A DNA stretch of 64,000 nucleotides, from positions 4,650,001 through 4,714,000 of the forward strand of contig ML058387.1 in NCBI GenBank assembly GCA_003013855.2, in the 5' to 3' direction. Made by a program: the position numbers and the translations under genes. The notes under the pieces are model-generated. The model did no database searches and was not told the DNA's origin. It saw only the letters and a list, made by a program, of their open reading frames with translations. The stretch's first letter is position 1. Every line of letters starts with the position of its first letter. This stretch comes from Liriodendron chinense. Lineage: Eukaryota > Streptophyta > Magnoliopsida > Magnoliales > Magnoliaceae. This document shows, one piece after another, positions 11,876 to 22,008 of the stretch.

Positions 11876-12295
11876 GGGGGGTTGGAAGAAAAGTAAATGT
11901 TGTACTTATGCTAGATGCAAATGAGATGATGCTGGAAAAAGAGTAGCTGGATGGACGGAGGTGTCGCAAGGGTTGGCTTCGAGTGGCTGGATCAAGACTT
12001 CGGACGGCTTGGGAGACTTGGGCCAGTGGTCAGGCTGGGCTGGACCAGGGCTAGGCTCTCCTTGGTGGAAAAATGGTCTAAAAGGATGGAGAAGGAAACT
12101 CGGAATGGACGGGCTCTCTCTGGGCTGAATGGTTTGTGTTGAAATGAGAAGGGGAGGGGGGTATTTATAAGCAGTGGGTAGTGGCAGAACCCGTAAATAT
12201 TTTGGGGCGGCCCGCTGTGGGCCACCCGTACGGTCATTCCTCGATTTCCAGCGCGCGGTATGGTCGTTCCTCGGGGCTGCTGTTTGGCTCGGCAG

Positions 12296-12415
12296 GGTTG
12301 ACTCGGTGAGTTGACTCAGCGGGTTGACTCGGTGATTTGACTCGGCGGGGTTTGACTCGACGGGTTGACTCAATGGGTTAACTCAACGGGTTGACTCAGT
12401 GGGTTGACTCAGTGA
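12296..12415. repeat. GGGTTGACTC minisatellite
   Basis: About eight tandem units of roughly 14-16 bp of the form GGGTTGACTCRGYG, slightly diverged. Confidence 0.85.
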
Positions 12416-12632
12416 GTTTGATTTTTTAGGAATTTTTTGACTGGCTTTTCTTATGGGGGCTTTTTAGGCTGATGTTTAGGGGTGGGTTGACTGGGTTCAG
12501 GCTTGAGTTGGGCTATGGATTGGGGCTTACAAGGGTGAGTTTGGCTGAGTTTGGACTTGAGATTTGGGGGTATGGTCCTCCATTCATCCAGCTATCTCTA
12601 CCAACAGTGTAGCCGAAGGTGGGGTGTCTACA

Positions 12633-13308
12633 GCAGGCCTTAGACCAGTATGCTCCCACTATAGTGTTATCGTTGGAGTTTTTTTTCTTTTTTTTTTTCT
12701 TTTTTTTTTCTTTTTTTGCAGGGATATTAGGTTTTTTTTTTAGTATATTTGGGACATGTGACTCTTTTATTAGTTTGAATGACTGTACGAATGTTATTGT
12801 GAATAATGTGGCACCATTATACTTTCAAACTTTATATACACTATTCGATTTAGTTCTTCAATACTATTGGTTTGATGCCAAGTGATTTCTATATTATACT
12901 ATGCTTTCACATTATAAGTTAATAATAAAGAATTTAGGGATCCAAGTGTGTACTTGACCCCTGAAATTCGGGGCATTACATGCCTACCATAACATATATG
13001 GGATTTCCCATTGCAATCACATACAACACCTGTTATATGTCTGAAATCTTTTCTTCTATGCTTGGAATGACTTGGCTGACAATTTTATGAAATTGTGTCA
13101 CTTTGATTACACTTTTAGACGCATATGCGTGAAGAAGCTTAGAGGAGCAACTAAAATTATGGCTAAGTCTTAGGGGGGGGGAGGGGATTAGGACATTTTT
13201 GAAAAATATTTTGCCTACTTAAGATGATTAATAATTAATACTAAGTAAGCAAGAACACTTCGGCTTCCAAACCTAAGTGGGTCCAATCATAAGACTAGCA
13301 TATGATGT
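12633..13308. other. End of Del-like LTR, then copia flank and intergenic DNA
   Basis: 12633-12980 is the 3' part of the Del-like LTR, with a poly-T tract. From 12981 a short remnant of the interrupted copia frame resumes on the minus strand, then no coding signal is visible. Confidence 0.4.
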
Positions 13309-13316
13309 GCAATAAG

Positions 13317-14458
13317 TAGAGCTGGGCACGGGTCGAACCGATTAAATTCGACTCGAACCGATCTGAAAGTAGCAACAATCCCGGATCAAGTATTATGTAT
13401 CGGATCCGAATCTAGATCGAGTTGAGTTCGGGTCAGTTAGTATCCAACTCGACTCGAACTGAAATCTGACTCGAGTAGACTCGACTCAATCCAAACCCGA
13501 CTCAGCTCGGGTTCAAGTATACCTCTGAGCATAGCTTTTAACCAGATAGGTTTGACAGAGCTTCAGATAGGCAGACAGCTACCACCACCCATAATTTCTC
13601 TCATCTGTAAATCTCTTTTTCTTTCTGTCTCTGCTTGGAATGAATTATCATAAGAAAACAGCTGAAACTGTCAAAGATGCATGTATTAAAGAGACCCCAT
13701 CATGTAAGAATCCATCAACATCTCTAAGACTCTAATGCCATGTCTACTCACTCATGTGAGGTGGATGTAGTGCTTTGCACAGAATGTGCCCCATGTTGCA
13801 CATGTGTGAGAGATCTGGCCCCTTGATCATGTGCACAACACAAAGAACATTCGCTAGTTTAAATATGACATTGTTCAAATCATCAGGTAGGGTACAATTG
13901 CATGCATTAGATATGGGCTGTTGAGATTGCCAGAGCATGGAATAGATAGACAATAGTTGTGGTACTAGCCAATAGATATAAATTCCTGCCTGGCTCTCCA
14001 AACGCTCTCCAAACCAACTTCTCATTTCTCACAAACCCAAGATCAAACACCTTGCCGACAAGAACCCCTATCTCTTCCATTTCTCCACTGATTTAGAATC
14101 TCTTATGCTTTAATGGTGAACAAAGTAATCCTCTTGGATATCTGGCCTAGCCCTTTTGGGATGCGAGCCATAATTGCCTTGGATTCTCGAGTGGAAAAAA
14201 ATCTCAAAACAATTAGCTTCTTCGTTCAGGAAATCCTTAATGAAATTTTGGTTGGATGGCTTGATTCGATCTGACTCGGTCCCTGTGACCAAATCGAACT
14301 CGAATCGGATCAAGCCAGGACCACAAACAATTCGGATTGGGTTAGATATGGTTGACTCAATACCGAATCTGATCTGACTCCATCCTAGTCCCTATCCTGG
14401 GTCGGATCGAATTGAGTCAGGCCAAACTCGGTCCGACTCGACTCGATGCCCACCTCTA
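13317..14458. mobile_element. hAT-type non-autonomous element, 1142 bp
   Basis: Its left end TAGAGCTGGGCACGGGTCGA and right end (reverse complement TAGAGGTGGGCATCGAGTCG) are inverted repeats of the CAGRGGTGGGC hAT style. The 8-bp flanks GCAATAAG (13309-13316) and GCAATAAA (14459-14466) are a near-perfect target duplication. Subterminal arrays of ACTCGACTCGAAC and CGGATC motifs are typical. No transposase is visible. The interior (about 13540-14230) is different in composition and unidentified. Confidence 0.75.
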
Positions 14459-14919
14459 GCAATAAACAACATAGTCTAAGCATGCATAGATTAGCATATG
14501 ATTAAACTAATCATGCACCTAATCTATACAACCTAAGTAGACTATATGAGAATGGACCATAAAGTTTAAGTCTACTCTAATTAGTGAACATACATCTCAT
14601 GTGTGGATGTGCCTATCTAGTACCTAGCATACATTCTAATTAAGCATTCATAATTAAACAATTAAACATAATTCATAACAATAAATGTGCTTAAATACAA
14701 TCCCAAACACAACGATGTATAGTGGTTTGACTTTGGGTCTACTCCACTCTCAGTTCAAGTACTCACCCCTTGAGTACACCTGGCATTCATTAGGGAGTTT
14801 AAATCAAGTTCCTCCCAACCTAGGTGTTTTAACTCGATTTTACCTAACTAGGGAGTTTACAGTTTCCTCCCAACCTACACATTCACACCCGTGTTGGTGG
14901 CTTCCTTTGAAGACTTGTT

Positions 14920-15110
14920 TAGGCCCAACAAATGTGTCAAGGATCGCCAAACGATCCTAAAATTTAGGCCCGACAAACGTGCCAAGAATTGCTAAACGAA
15001 CCTGAAATTTACGCTCAACAAACGAACTAAGGAACAACAAATGCCCTTAGAATTTTAGGCTAAACTAACAAGCCAATGATCGACACATGAACCCAGTTTG
15101 AGTTTGACAA
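14920..15110. repeat. Three to four ~45-bp degenerate tandem repeats
   Basis: Units of the form TTTAGGCCCRACAAAYGTG followed by CCAAGGATCGCCAAACGA and CCT.AAA. Later units are more diverged. Confidence 0.6.
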
Positions 15111-15422
15111 ACAAACTCTACACTCAATTCCCAACGGGAATAGAGTGGATGGACCCAACATAAATTGACAACTCACTTGTCGCATTTGAGCCCCATTGAT
15201 GCATGCGTCGCTTCAGGTTGCTTCTTCTCGCTCTTTTATGCTTGAATCAACTCCTCTTGTACCTCCGATCTTGTTAACGATACTTTGCAAATGATCAATA
15301 ATCTTGCATTTGATCTTCTTGAGATGACTAAGGTGATAGGATGGTAGGTTTGAGATCTCTATAACTAATGGGAATGGATTGCCTAAAGAATCTCACTTAC
15401 AGGGATCTCATTATAGAGTTTT

Positions 15423-15424
<2 letters not shown>

Positions 15425-15484
<60 letters not shown>
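15425..15484. repeat. (AT)n microsatellite
   Basis: A ~60-bp AT run. Confidence 0.95.
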
Positions 15485-15487
<3 letters not shown>

Positions 15488-15811
15488 ATCAAGATCAATC
15501 CAAACTCTAGAGATTAAAGAGGGACAAGTGCATCGTTATTATGAACTTGAAGTGCTTCATTCTTGTGATGAATCACAAGGAAGATGACTTATTAGGGTTA
15601 AGATTTGAGCCTCTAATAGTCTCCTTCAATGGTGGCTTCAAACTCCTCAAAATCCCTCCCACTTACCTTAAAACCGTCTCTCCCATATTTAAATAGAAAA
15701 ATATCCAACGGTCAGAAAATGGCAGAAAACGATCACTTCGATATATCAAAAGGCATTTCGATTGATTGAAGCGATCTTCGATATATCGAAACCATTAGTT
15801 CAATGGATCGA

Positions 15812-15813
<2 letters not shown>

Positions 15814-15863
<50 letters not shown>
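15814..15863. repeat. Poly-T tract, 50 bp
   Basis: Uninterrupted T run between two GATCGAAG-like phrases; it may be the A tail of a minus-strand retroposon, but no retroposon body is recognised. Confidence 0.9.
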
Positions 15864-16209
15864 CAGAGATCTATGTAACTTGTTAGACATATTTCCGATA
15901 TATTGAATTGGGTTTCAATTGATCGAATTAAATCAACAATTTGATGGATCGAAGAAACTATCCAGAGAGTTGGATTGCTGGACATATCTCGGCATATTGA
16001 TAAGGATAGTCCTATCCTAGCCCCAGGTATGAGGATATTCCTATCCCCGTTGTTGTTCGAAGCTGTGTGAGGCCTACAGAGATAGCTATGACAAATCCAC
16101 TCTGTCCCTCAGTTTTGCAAGACCACAATAGGACCCGACTCTAAAATTTAGGCGGAAACAAAACTCAAGTGGGCCACAACGGATGAGAATGTGGGAACCG
16201 AAATGTTCC

Positions 16210-16425
16210 GTTGAAATCTTTTTGAAGCTGACCATGATGTGTACATGCCATCTAAACCGTTCATATGGTTAATAGCACCCCGTTGAAATCTTTTGGAAGC
16301 TGACCATGATGTTTATATGCCATCCAAACCGTTCATAAGGTTAATAGCACTCCATTGAAATCTTTTTGAAGCTGACCATGATATTTATATGCCATCCAAA
16401 CCGTTCATAGGGTTAATAGCACTCA
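16210..16425. repeat. 72-bp tandem triplication inside a core repeat
   Basis: TTGAAATCTTTTTGAAGCTG starts at 16211, 16283 and 16355. Each unit runs through GACCATGATGTTTATATGCC and CCGTTCATAAGGTTAATAGC. The segment is one arm of the common core element, locally triplicated. Confidence 0.9.
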
Positions 16426-16559
16426 AAAAATGTATGCATAAATATAATCTTGATACAAAACTTCTGTGGCCTCACAAAGTTTCTAATCGCCACTGCTGTT
16501 TCTTGTGGTGTGGCTAACATGAGTTTTGGATTTTCCTGATTTTTAGATTCCTTATAATT

Positions 16560-16860
16560 GGTATCTCTGCAGGCTACACACAGTTTCGGACATCAGAGGG
16601 CCGAGAATATCTCTGTTACTAAGGCACAGGCAATCCGCTTCCCGGGGTAACTAATATTTCGGTCAGCAAAATATCAATACCCCGTCTGAACCCAATCGGA
16701 TTGCGTATGGACGTGGTCCACTTGCAAAATATCAATACCCCGTCCATTCCAAGTGGACCACACCATAAAAAGAAGTGGGGGATACTGATGCCCACCATTA
16801 AACCCTTGCTAGGGTCCAAATCGTGCTTCAGAAGATGGGTCTTCTGAAACACGAGTCGCA
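16560..16860. repeat. Core-repeat fragments with tandem 50-bp duplication
   Basis: CACTTGCAAAATATCAATACCCCGTC occurs in two neighbouring versions at 16660-16745. Flanks carry GCAATCCGCTTCC and CAACATCTCACTGTAG phrases shared with the upstream flanks of the LRR promoter blocks. Confidence 0.5.
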
Positions 16861-16975
16861 ACATCTCACTGTAGGTGATTGATTGGTTGATTATAGGAGT
16901 AGGGTCCCACCACCATTGACTTTTGAACAGGTAATGCGATCACCTGTGGCTCAGTTCCCATTACCCTTTGACGAG

Positions 16976-17330
16976 AAGTTTTTTGCTACATCCACGAGTT
17001 AGCTACGCTGGCTACACCGGGCGTAGCAATGACCCCACCATGATGAATGTGTTGTAATTAACCACACCGTCCATCCATTTAGCGATATCATTTTAGAGCA
17101 TGATACCAAAAATGAGAGGCCCCCAAGAAGTTTTTAATGGTTGGCGTTCAATCCTTACCATTTTCTGTGCTGGTTCACTTGAGCTTTGGATCTGCCTCAT
17201 TTTTGGAGTGATGCCCTAAAATGATCTCACCAATTGGATGGATGACTAGGATACAACACATACATCATGGTGGGGTCAATACAATGCCAGTGTAGCTAGC
17301 GTAGCTAAACGCGTGTAGCAAAAATTTTCT
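16976..17330. mobile_element. MITE with TTTTTGCTACA terminal inverted repeats
   Basis: The left end TTTTTTGCTACATCCACGAG, then TTAGCTACGCTGGCTACACC, matches the reverse complement of the right end (TTTTTGCTACACGCGTTTAG, CTACGCTAGCTACACTGG). Inside are the two halves of the common core (CCCCACCATGATGAATGTG; CATACATCATGGTGGGG). It sits inside promoter block P2. The target duplication is unclear. Confidence 0.65.
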
Positions 17331-17345
17331 TCAACCATTCTAAAG

Positions 17346-17570
17346 ACGGCAATATGCCTCATCAAAATCCAGCCTTCATATATGCCGATAGCATATATGA
17401 AGGCTGATAGATGAAGGCTGGATTTATCCATCAATGCTAATCTAACGGTGTCCAATGTTCCAAAATGGAAAAGGATTAAGCACCCACTCTATAAAAATGT
17501 CACGCTCGTGCAAAGCAAAAAATAGACGTCCCACGACAAATCCTAGCATGAGTAGAAAACTCCATTGAAA

Positions 17571-17603
<33 letters not shown>

Positions 17604-17815
17604 GCATGTGATTATTAGAAATCGTCGGATTGCTTGGGACCACCACTCGAAATTGATAGTGTTTAACGCACACTAACCATATAAATAAGTGGTCTTCGAC
17701 CCAACGGGACTGATCGAAGATCAGACGGCTTACAACGATTTCTTACACTCGAAACTCGGTGCAACTGCCTTGGAAGCGATAATTCGGCACTGATGCTTTC
17801 TCCATACAAATGATC
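17346..17815 (+). promoter_or_regulatory. Orphan LRR promoter block P2
   Basis: This copy of the LRR promoter carries the TCTAACGGTG, GGATTAAGCACCCACT, CTCGTGCAAAGCA and CT-repeat segments, a TATAAAT box at 17680-17686 and the leader up to the start codon (ATG at 17810). The first upstream ORF has lost its ATG (CCTTGG) but the second (17793-17813) is kept. Homology stops just after ATGATC and no LRR coding sequence follows. Confidence 0.7.
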
Positions 17816-18130
17816 TCGTACAAACCTTCCTAGGACCGTCATAAGGTTTATTTGCCATCCAACTTAGGAGAAAACACAGGTATCAGCTTGATCGAAAACT
17901 TCTGTAACACCCAATAAGTTTTCAATGGTAGGTGTTCAATCCCCACATCTTTCTGTTATGTGGTCCAATTGAAATTTGGATCTGGCTTATTTTTGGCTCA
18001 GGAACTAAAATGATCTCGCAAAATGGACGGGCGGTGTGGATAAAATACATACATCATGATGGGCCCACAGAACTTTGCCACGGAAACACACTGCGGCACA
18101 CCGAGCAATTCACGACATCCGAACGATCAA
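17816..18130. repeat. Truncated core-repeat copy
   Basis: Only the right part of the core is present (CAGCTTGATCGAAAACTTCTG, TTCAATCCCCAC, GGACGGGCGGTGTGGAT, CATGATGGGCCC). It abuts the ATG of promoter block P2. Confidence 0.55.
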
Positions 18131-18139
18131 TACCCAAGC

Positions 18140-18690
18140 CGACTAGATCCATCTTCTGAAACACGAGTAGCAACATCTGTCTGTAGATGATAAGTTCGCT
18201 GATTCTAAGAAGTGGGTCCCACCAGCATTGGCTTTTGAACAGGTAGTGCGATCACCTGTGGCTCACTTCCTATCACCCTCTGACTAATGATCAGACAGTA
18301 ATATGGTTCATCAAAATCCAGCCTTCATCTATACCGACATCCAATCCTATCCATCAATCCAAATCTAACGGTGTCAAATGCTCAAAAATGGAAAAGGATT
18401 AAGCACCCACTTTATAAAAATACTGCGCTCGTGGAAAGGATTAAGCACCCACTTAATAAAAAAATGCCGCTCTCGTGCAAAGCAAATCGAAGTCCCGCAC
18501 CAAAGCCTGAGTAGAAAACACCATTGAAATCTCTCTCTCTCTCAGTGCAAACCATTGAAATATCACTTCCCAACCATTGAAATATCAGTTCCCCCTCCCT
18601 CTCTCCCTCTCTCCTCTCCCTCTCTCTCGCCGTGCAACCATTGAAATATCACTTCCAACTCTCTCTCTCTCCCCCAACCAGTGCAACCAG
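18140..18690 (+). promoter_or_regulatory. Orphan LRR promoter block P3 (TATA and leader missing)
   Basis: It carries the upstream part (CAACATCTG..TGTAGATGA, GCGATCACCTGTGGCTCAC, ATCAGACAGTAATATGG, TCTAACGGTGTC, duplicated GGATTAAGCACCCACTT units) and the CT-rich tract. It then ends at GTGCAACCAGGGGTGGAGCC without the TATA region or any LRR coding sequence. Confidence 0.65.
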
Positions 18691-19300
18691 GGGTGGAGCC
18701 AGGATTTTCTTCCAGAGGGGGCAAACGTGAGATTGAACTAGGTCCTAGTGGGCCTGGATTGCCTCGCCCAAGAGTGCAGCCCTTACCATGGATTTGCAGT
18801 GGGGGCCACCTTGATGTATGTATTATGTATCCATGCCATCCATGCATTTTTTCAGATAAGTTGAAGGCATTATCCCAAAAAATAAAGCAGATCCAATTAT
18901 CAGGTGGACCATACCATAAGAAATAGTGGTGATTGACCTTTCTACCTTTAAAATTTTTTTAGGGCATATATTAACGTGTTTGTAGTGTTTATTTACTATC
19001 TAATTTGTTGATAAGCTCACATAAGCTAGAATGAAGGGAAAAATCAAATATCATCTTGATCCAAAACTTTTGTTGCCCATTAATGGTCAATAAATATTGT
19101 TTCCTATGGTATGGTTCAACAGATAATTGGATCTGTTTCATTTTTCAGATAATGTCTTAAAACGATCTAGAACAACAGATGGATAGAGTGGATACATAAT
19201 ATATACATCAAGGTGTGCTCAGGGCATATAAACATGGATGGCATATAAACATCACTTTGACCTCAGGGAGGTTTCAACCTATTGGAATTTTTCTACCCAC
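18690..19300. repeat. Core inverted-repeat MITE copy after a hAT-like end
   Basis: CAGGGGTGGAGCCAGGATTT at about 18689 resembles a hAT-style terminus, but no partner end was found. The core follows with GGGGGCCACCTTGATGTATG and ends with CATACATCAAGGTGTGC. Confidence 0.5.
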
Positions 19301-19317
19301 TTCTTTCAACAATAGGT

Positions 19318-19975
19318 TTCATCAAATCCAGCCGTCATCTACGGGGACAGCTAATCCTTTCCATCTATTCAAATCTAACTACGTTGAATGCTCAAAAATG
19401 GGAAAGGATTAATCGGACGCGGATTAGCTACTGACAGGTTGAGTAGCCATCTCGCTATTGAAGTGACGTCACCAACTTTTGTGGGACCCACTGTAATGTA
19501 TGTATTGTATCCACACCGTCATGAGGCAGATCCAAATCTCGAGTGGATCTCACCAAAGAAAACAGTGGGGATTGATCTCCTACCATTAAAAACTTCTTGG
19601 AGCCACGTAAGTTTTCGATTAAGCCGCTATTTGTGTTTTCCCTTCTTACATCTCAGTGCAAACTTATGACCTGGTTGAATCTCAAATAAACACCATGGTG
19701 GGCCTTAGAAAGGTTTCAACGGTCGTGTCATTGTCCCCACTGTTTTCTTTGGTGGGGTCCACTTGAGTTTTGGATCTGCCTCGATCTTTGTATCATGCCC
19801 TAAAATAATCTCTCCAAATGGATGGACGGTGTAGATACAACACATACATCACGGTGGGGACCACGTAAGTTGGTGACGTCACTTCAGTAGCGAGGTGGCT
19901 ACTCAACCTGTCAGTAGCTAATCCGCGTCCGGATTAATCACCCACTTTAAAAAAATGCCGTGCTCGTGGAGGAAG
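19318..19975 (+). promoter_or_regulatory. Orphan LRR promoter block P4, split by a MITE
   Basis: The left part (TTCATCAAATCCAGCCGTC, GGACAGCTAATCC, AATGCTCAAAAATGGG) and the right part (GGATTAATCACCCACTTTA, GCTCGTGG) join when the 516-bp insert and one copy of GGATTAATC are removed. There is no TATA region or coding sequence after it. Confidence 0.7.
19415..19930. mobile_element. Mutator-type MITE with ~75-bp TIRs, TSD GGATTAATC
   Basis: Perfect 9-bp duplications (19406-19414, 19931-19939) flank a 516-bp element. Its first 20 bases GGACGCGGATTAGCTACTGA are exactly inverted at the other end and the match continues for about 75 bp with few mismatches. Long TIRs plus a 9-bp TSD are the Mutator (MULE) signature. 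The interior is the common core repeat. It is a precise insertion into promoter block P4. Confidence 0.9.
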
Positions 19976-19984
19976 CCGATTGGC

Positions 19985-20460
19985 TGGTGTAGCCTACACC
20001 AGGGACTTGGGAACCTAGATGGGGCCCACCATGATATTTGCGAGAAATCCACCCGGTCCATCCTTTGTTTTAGCTCATTTAAGGGCATGAGACCAAAAAT
20101 GAACCGGATCGAAGACTCAAGTGGGCCACACTAAAGAAAAAGGTAGGTGAAGAAATTCCTACCATTGAAACCTTTCTGGGTCCAAAGTAATGTTTTTATG
20201 CCATCCATACCGTTCATAATGTCATTCCTACTGGGATAAACTGAAAACATAAATATGATCCTGATTCAAAACTTTTGTGGCCCCACGAATTGTGTGGATG
20301 TTCAATCCTCACATTTTCAGCACACTTTATTCTTTGATCCAGTTCATTTTCTGTATTATGTCATAAAATGAGCTCACAAAACGGATGAACGAAGTGGATT
20401 TCTCACAAAGTGGGTCCCACTTAGTTCCCTTGGCGGGAACCTCCAGCGTAAGGCTTTAGG
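19985..20460. repeat. Core inverted-repeat MITE (GTTTGTGAGAAAT variant)
   Basis: TGGGGCCCACCATGATATTTG and CGAGAAATCCACCCGGTCC open it; AACGGATGAACGAAGTGG and TTTCTCACAAAGTGGG close it. Outer flanks GGCTGGTGTAGCCTACACC and GCGGGAACCTCCAGCG differ from other copies. Confidence 0.6.
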
Positions 20461-20514
20461 AGGAAATCCGCGCAAAGACAAGCTACGTCCCTTTAGCTCT
20501 GTATGAACGATTTA

Positions 20515-21000
20515 AAGGAAATCAAGGTTCTGTGTACCCAAAATGGTGTATTTAATATATCTACCCCGTTTATCTATTTGATGAGATCATTTTAGTACAT
20601 GATTCAAAAACTGAGTCATATCCAAACCTCAAGTGGACCACTCCACAAAAGGCAACAGGGACAATGATTCTCAACTGTTAAAACATTCCTAGTACCCACC
20701 ATAATGCTTATTTTCCATCCAAACTGTTCATAAGGTTAAAAATACCTAAATGAAGGGTAAAAACAAATATTTGATTGATCCAAAACTTCCGTGACTCGAA
20801 GAAGGTTTCAATGGTAGACGTTCAATCTCCCACTGCATTCTGCAGTGTGGTCCACTTGACCTCTGCATCCGTTTTATTTTTGGTTCAACCCTTACAAAAT
20901 GTTGTCAAATGGACTAACAGTTTGGATATAACACGAACCTCATAGTGGACCCCTGACGTCAATACAGCAGCGAGCTCGCTGGGCTGGTGTGCGGTACACC
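20515..21000. repeat. Core inverted-repeat MITE copy
   Basis: TGTACCCAAAATGGTG, CTACCCCGTTTATCTATTTG at the left and GGACTAACAGTTTGGAT, AACCTCATAGTGGACC at the right, with the usual central TTCATAAGGTTAAAAATACC and CAATCTCCCACTGC segments. Confidence 0.55.
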
Positions 21001-21004
21001 AGTC

Positions 21005-21536
21005 AATTCGCCTCCGCTCGCGGAAAGGTTAAGACCCGACCTGAAGAAAAAAAAAAAAAAAAAAAACTCATAAAATACCGCGCTCGTGCAAAGCAAAGAT
21101 CGAAGTCCCACAACGAATCATAGCCTGAGCAGAAAACTCCATTGAAATATCATTTCCTGCTCTCTCTCCCTCTCTCCCTCTCCAACCCAGTGCAACCATT
21201 GAAATATGCATTCCCCCCAACCCAGTGCAACTTGCTCTGAATTTTCATGCATGTGATTATAAAAAAAAAACGTCGGATTGCAATCATGCATGCGGTCATC
21301 GTGAGTTGGGACCACCACTCGAAATTGATAATGTTTGTTAATGCACACTAACCATATAAATAATTGGCTTCGACTCAACGGGACTGATCGAATATCAGAC
21401 GGCTTACACAAATCTCTTACAGTCGAAACTCGGTGCAACTGCCATGGAAGTGATAATTAGTCACTGATGCTTTCTCCATACAAATGATCCCCACCATGCA
21501 TGGAGATCCATACAACAGCCTTTCCGGCGAACTGCC
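21005..21536 (+). promoter_or_regulatory. Promoter and start region of LRR pseudogene B
   Basis: A full LRR promoter copy: TCGTGCAAAGCAAAGATCG, CT-rich tract, a TATAAA box at 21355-21360, both upstream ORFs (21444-21467 and 21467-21487) and a start ATG at 21484. After the first ~27 coding bases the sequence jumps to ACAACAGCCTTTCCGGCGAA, which in gene C lies ~690 bp downstream, so an internal deletion preceded the retrotransposon insertion at 21537. Confidence 0.75.
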
Positions 21537-21993
21537 TGTAAGTTTTCTATATAGTGGGCCGACTGATCAATGGTCCAGATTTGAATACAGATGCAGATTC
21601 ATGTGTGGACTGATCAGTGGACCCCACTACAGTCGTGATCTACAGAATTAAGAGGGGTTGCGCGTCTACACTGCCTGGGGCAGTATTGTAGTTGAACATG
21701 GATTCCTGATAGCCAAATTCGTGTGGAGCAAGGGTGGCAGTGTTTTGGTGGGTTTCAAACACTGCCACACCCACTACAAACCCTATTTAAAGGGTGCTGG
21801 GTCCCCAATCCGGGATTACACTGAAAACAACTCCCATCTAAGGTTTTCTCTATAGCAATCCCAGGAGAGGAAGATCCAGATCTTCAATTCGAGATGGCCC
21901 ACCAGACAGGTATATGTTTATTCAGTTTATTAGATCTGCATATCCGATGCACAGCAAGGTCCTATGTATTCCGCAATAAAGAGTTTTCTTACA
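21537..21993 (+). repeat. 5' LTR of copia element 1
   Basis: 457 bp, TG/CA ends. It contains TATTTAAAG near 21785 as a likely TATA region and the short ATG frame at 21894 that may serve as a spliced gag leader exon. Confidence 0.95.
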
Positions 21994-21995
21994 GT

Positions 21996-22008
21996 TGGTA
22001 TCAGAGAC
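21996..22008 (+). other. Primer binding site, initiator tRNA-Met type
   Basis: TGGTATCAGAGAC matches the widespread plant TGGTATCAGAGC site except near its 3' end, and starts two bases after the LTR. Confidence 0.85.

Larger units (their letters stand above)
11131..12632. mobile_element. Nested solo LTR, 1502 bp, TSD GCAGG
   Basis: Perfect GCAGG duplications flank it (11126-11130 and 12633-12637). It starts TGTGGACCCTCGCC and ends GGGGTGTCTACA. GAGTCGCCACTAACC and GATCACGGTTACAGGGTGG phrases inside recall Tat/Ogre-type gypsy LTRs, from memory. It contains a 150-bp tandem duplication and a GGGTTGACTC minisatellite. The several ORFs over 11340-12373 are not conserved with known proteins. Confidence 0.85.
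8632..12980. mobile_element. Del/Tekay-like solo LTR (2.8 kb without nested insert)
   Basis: It begins TGTAACACCCCAAATTTTTG and ends ATTCGGGGCATTACA, the classic TGTAACACCCC / TGTTACA-type termini of long gypsy chromovirus LTRs. It splits the copia RNase H frame at TGCATG. The flanking pentamers TGCAA and TGCCT match only partly, so it is old. No internal gag-pol is present, so a solo LTR is the simplest reading. A second solo LTR is nested at 11131-12632. Confidence 0.6.
14640..15995. other. Degraded LTR-like DNA with low-complexity tracts
   Basis: Text such as ACTCCACTCTCAGTTCAAGTAC, repeated CCCAACAAAYGTGYCAAGGAT units, and GATCGAAG / CGATATATCGAA phrases look like old retrotransposon LTR sequence, but no termini or target duplication were found. 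No gene is recognised. Confidence 0.35.

Noticed and set aside
11906..12373. 155-codon minus-strand ORF with Pro-rich sequence
   Set aside because: It translates the GGGTTGACTC minisatellite and LTR sequence; nothing supports a gene.
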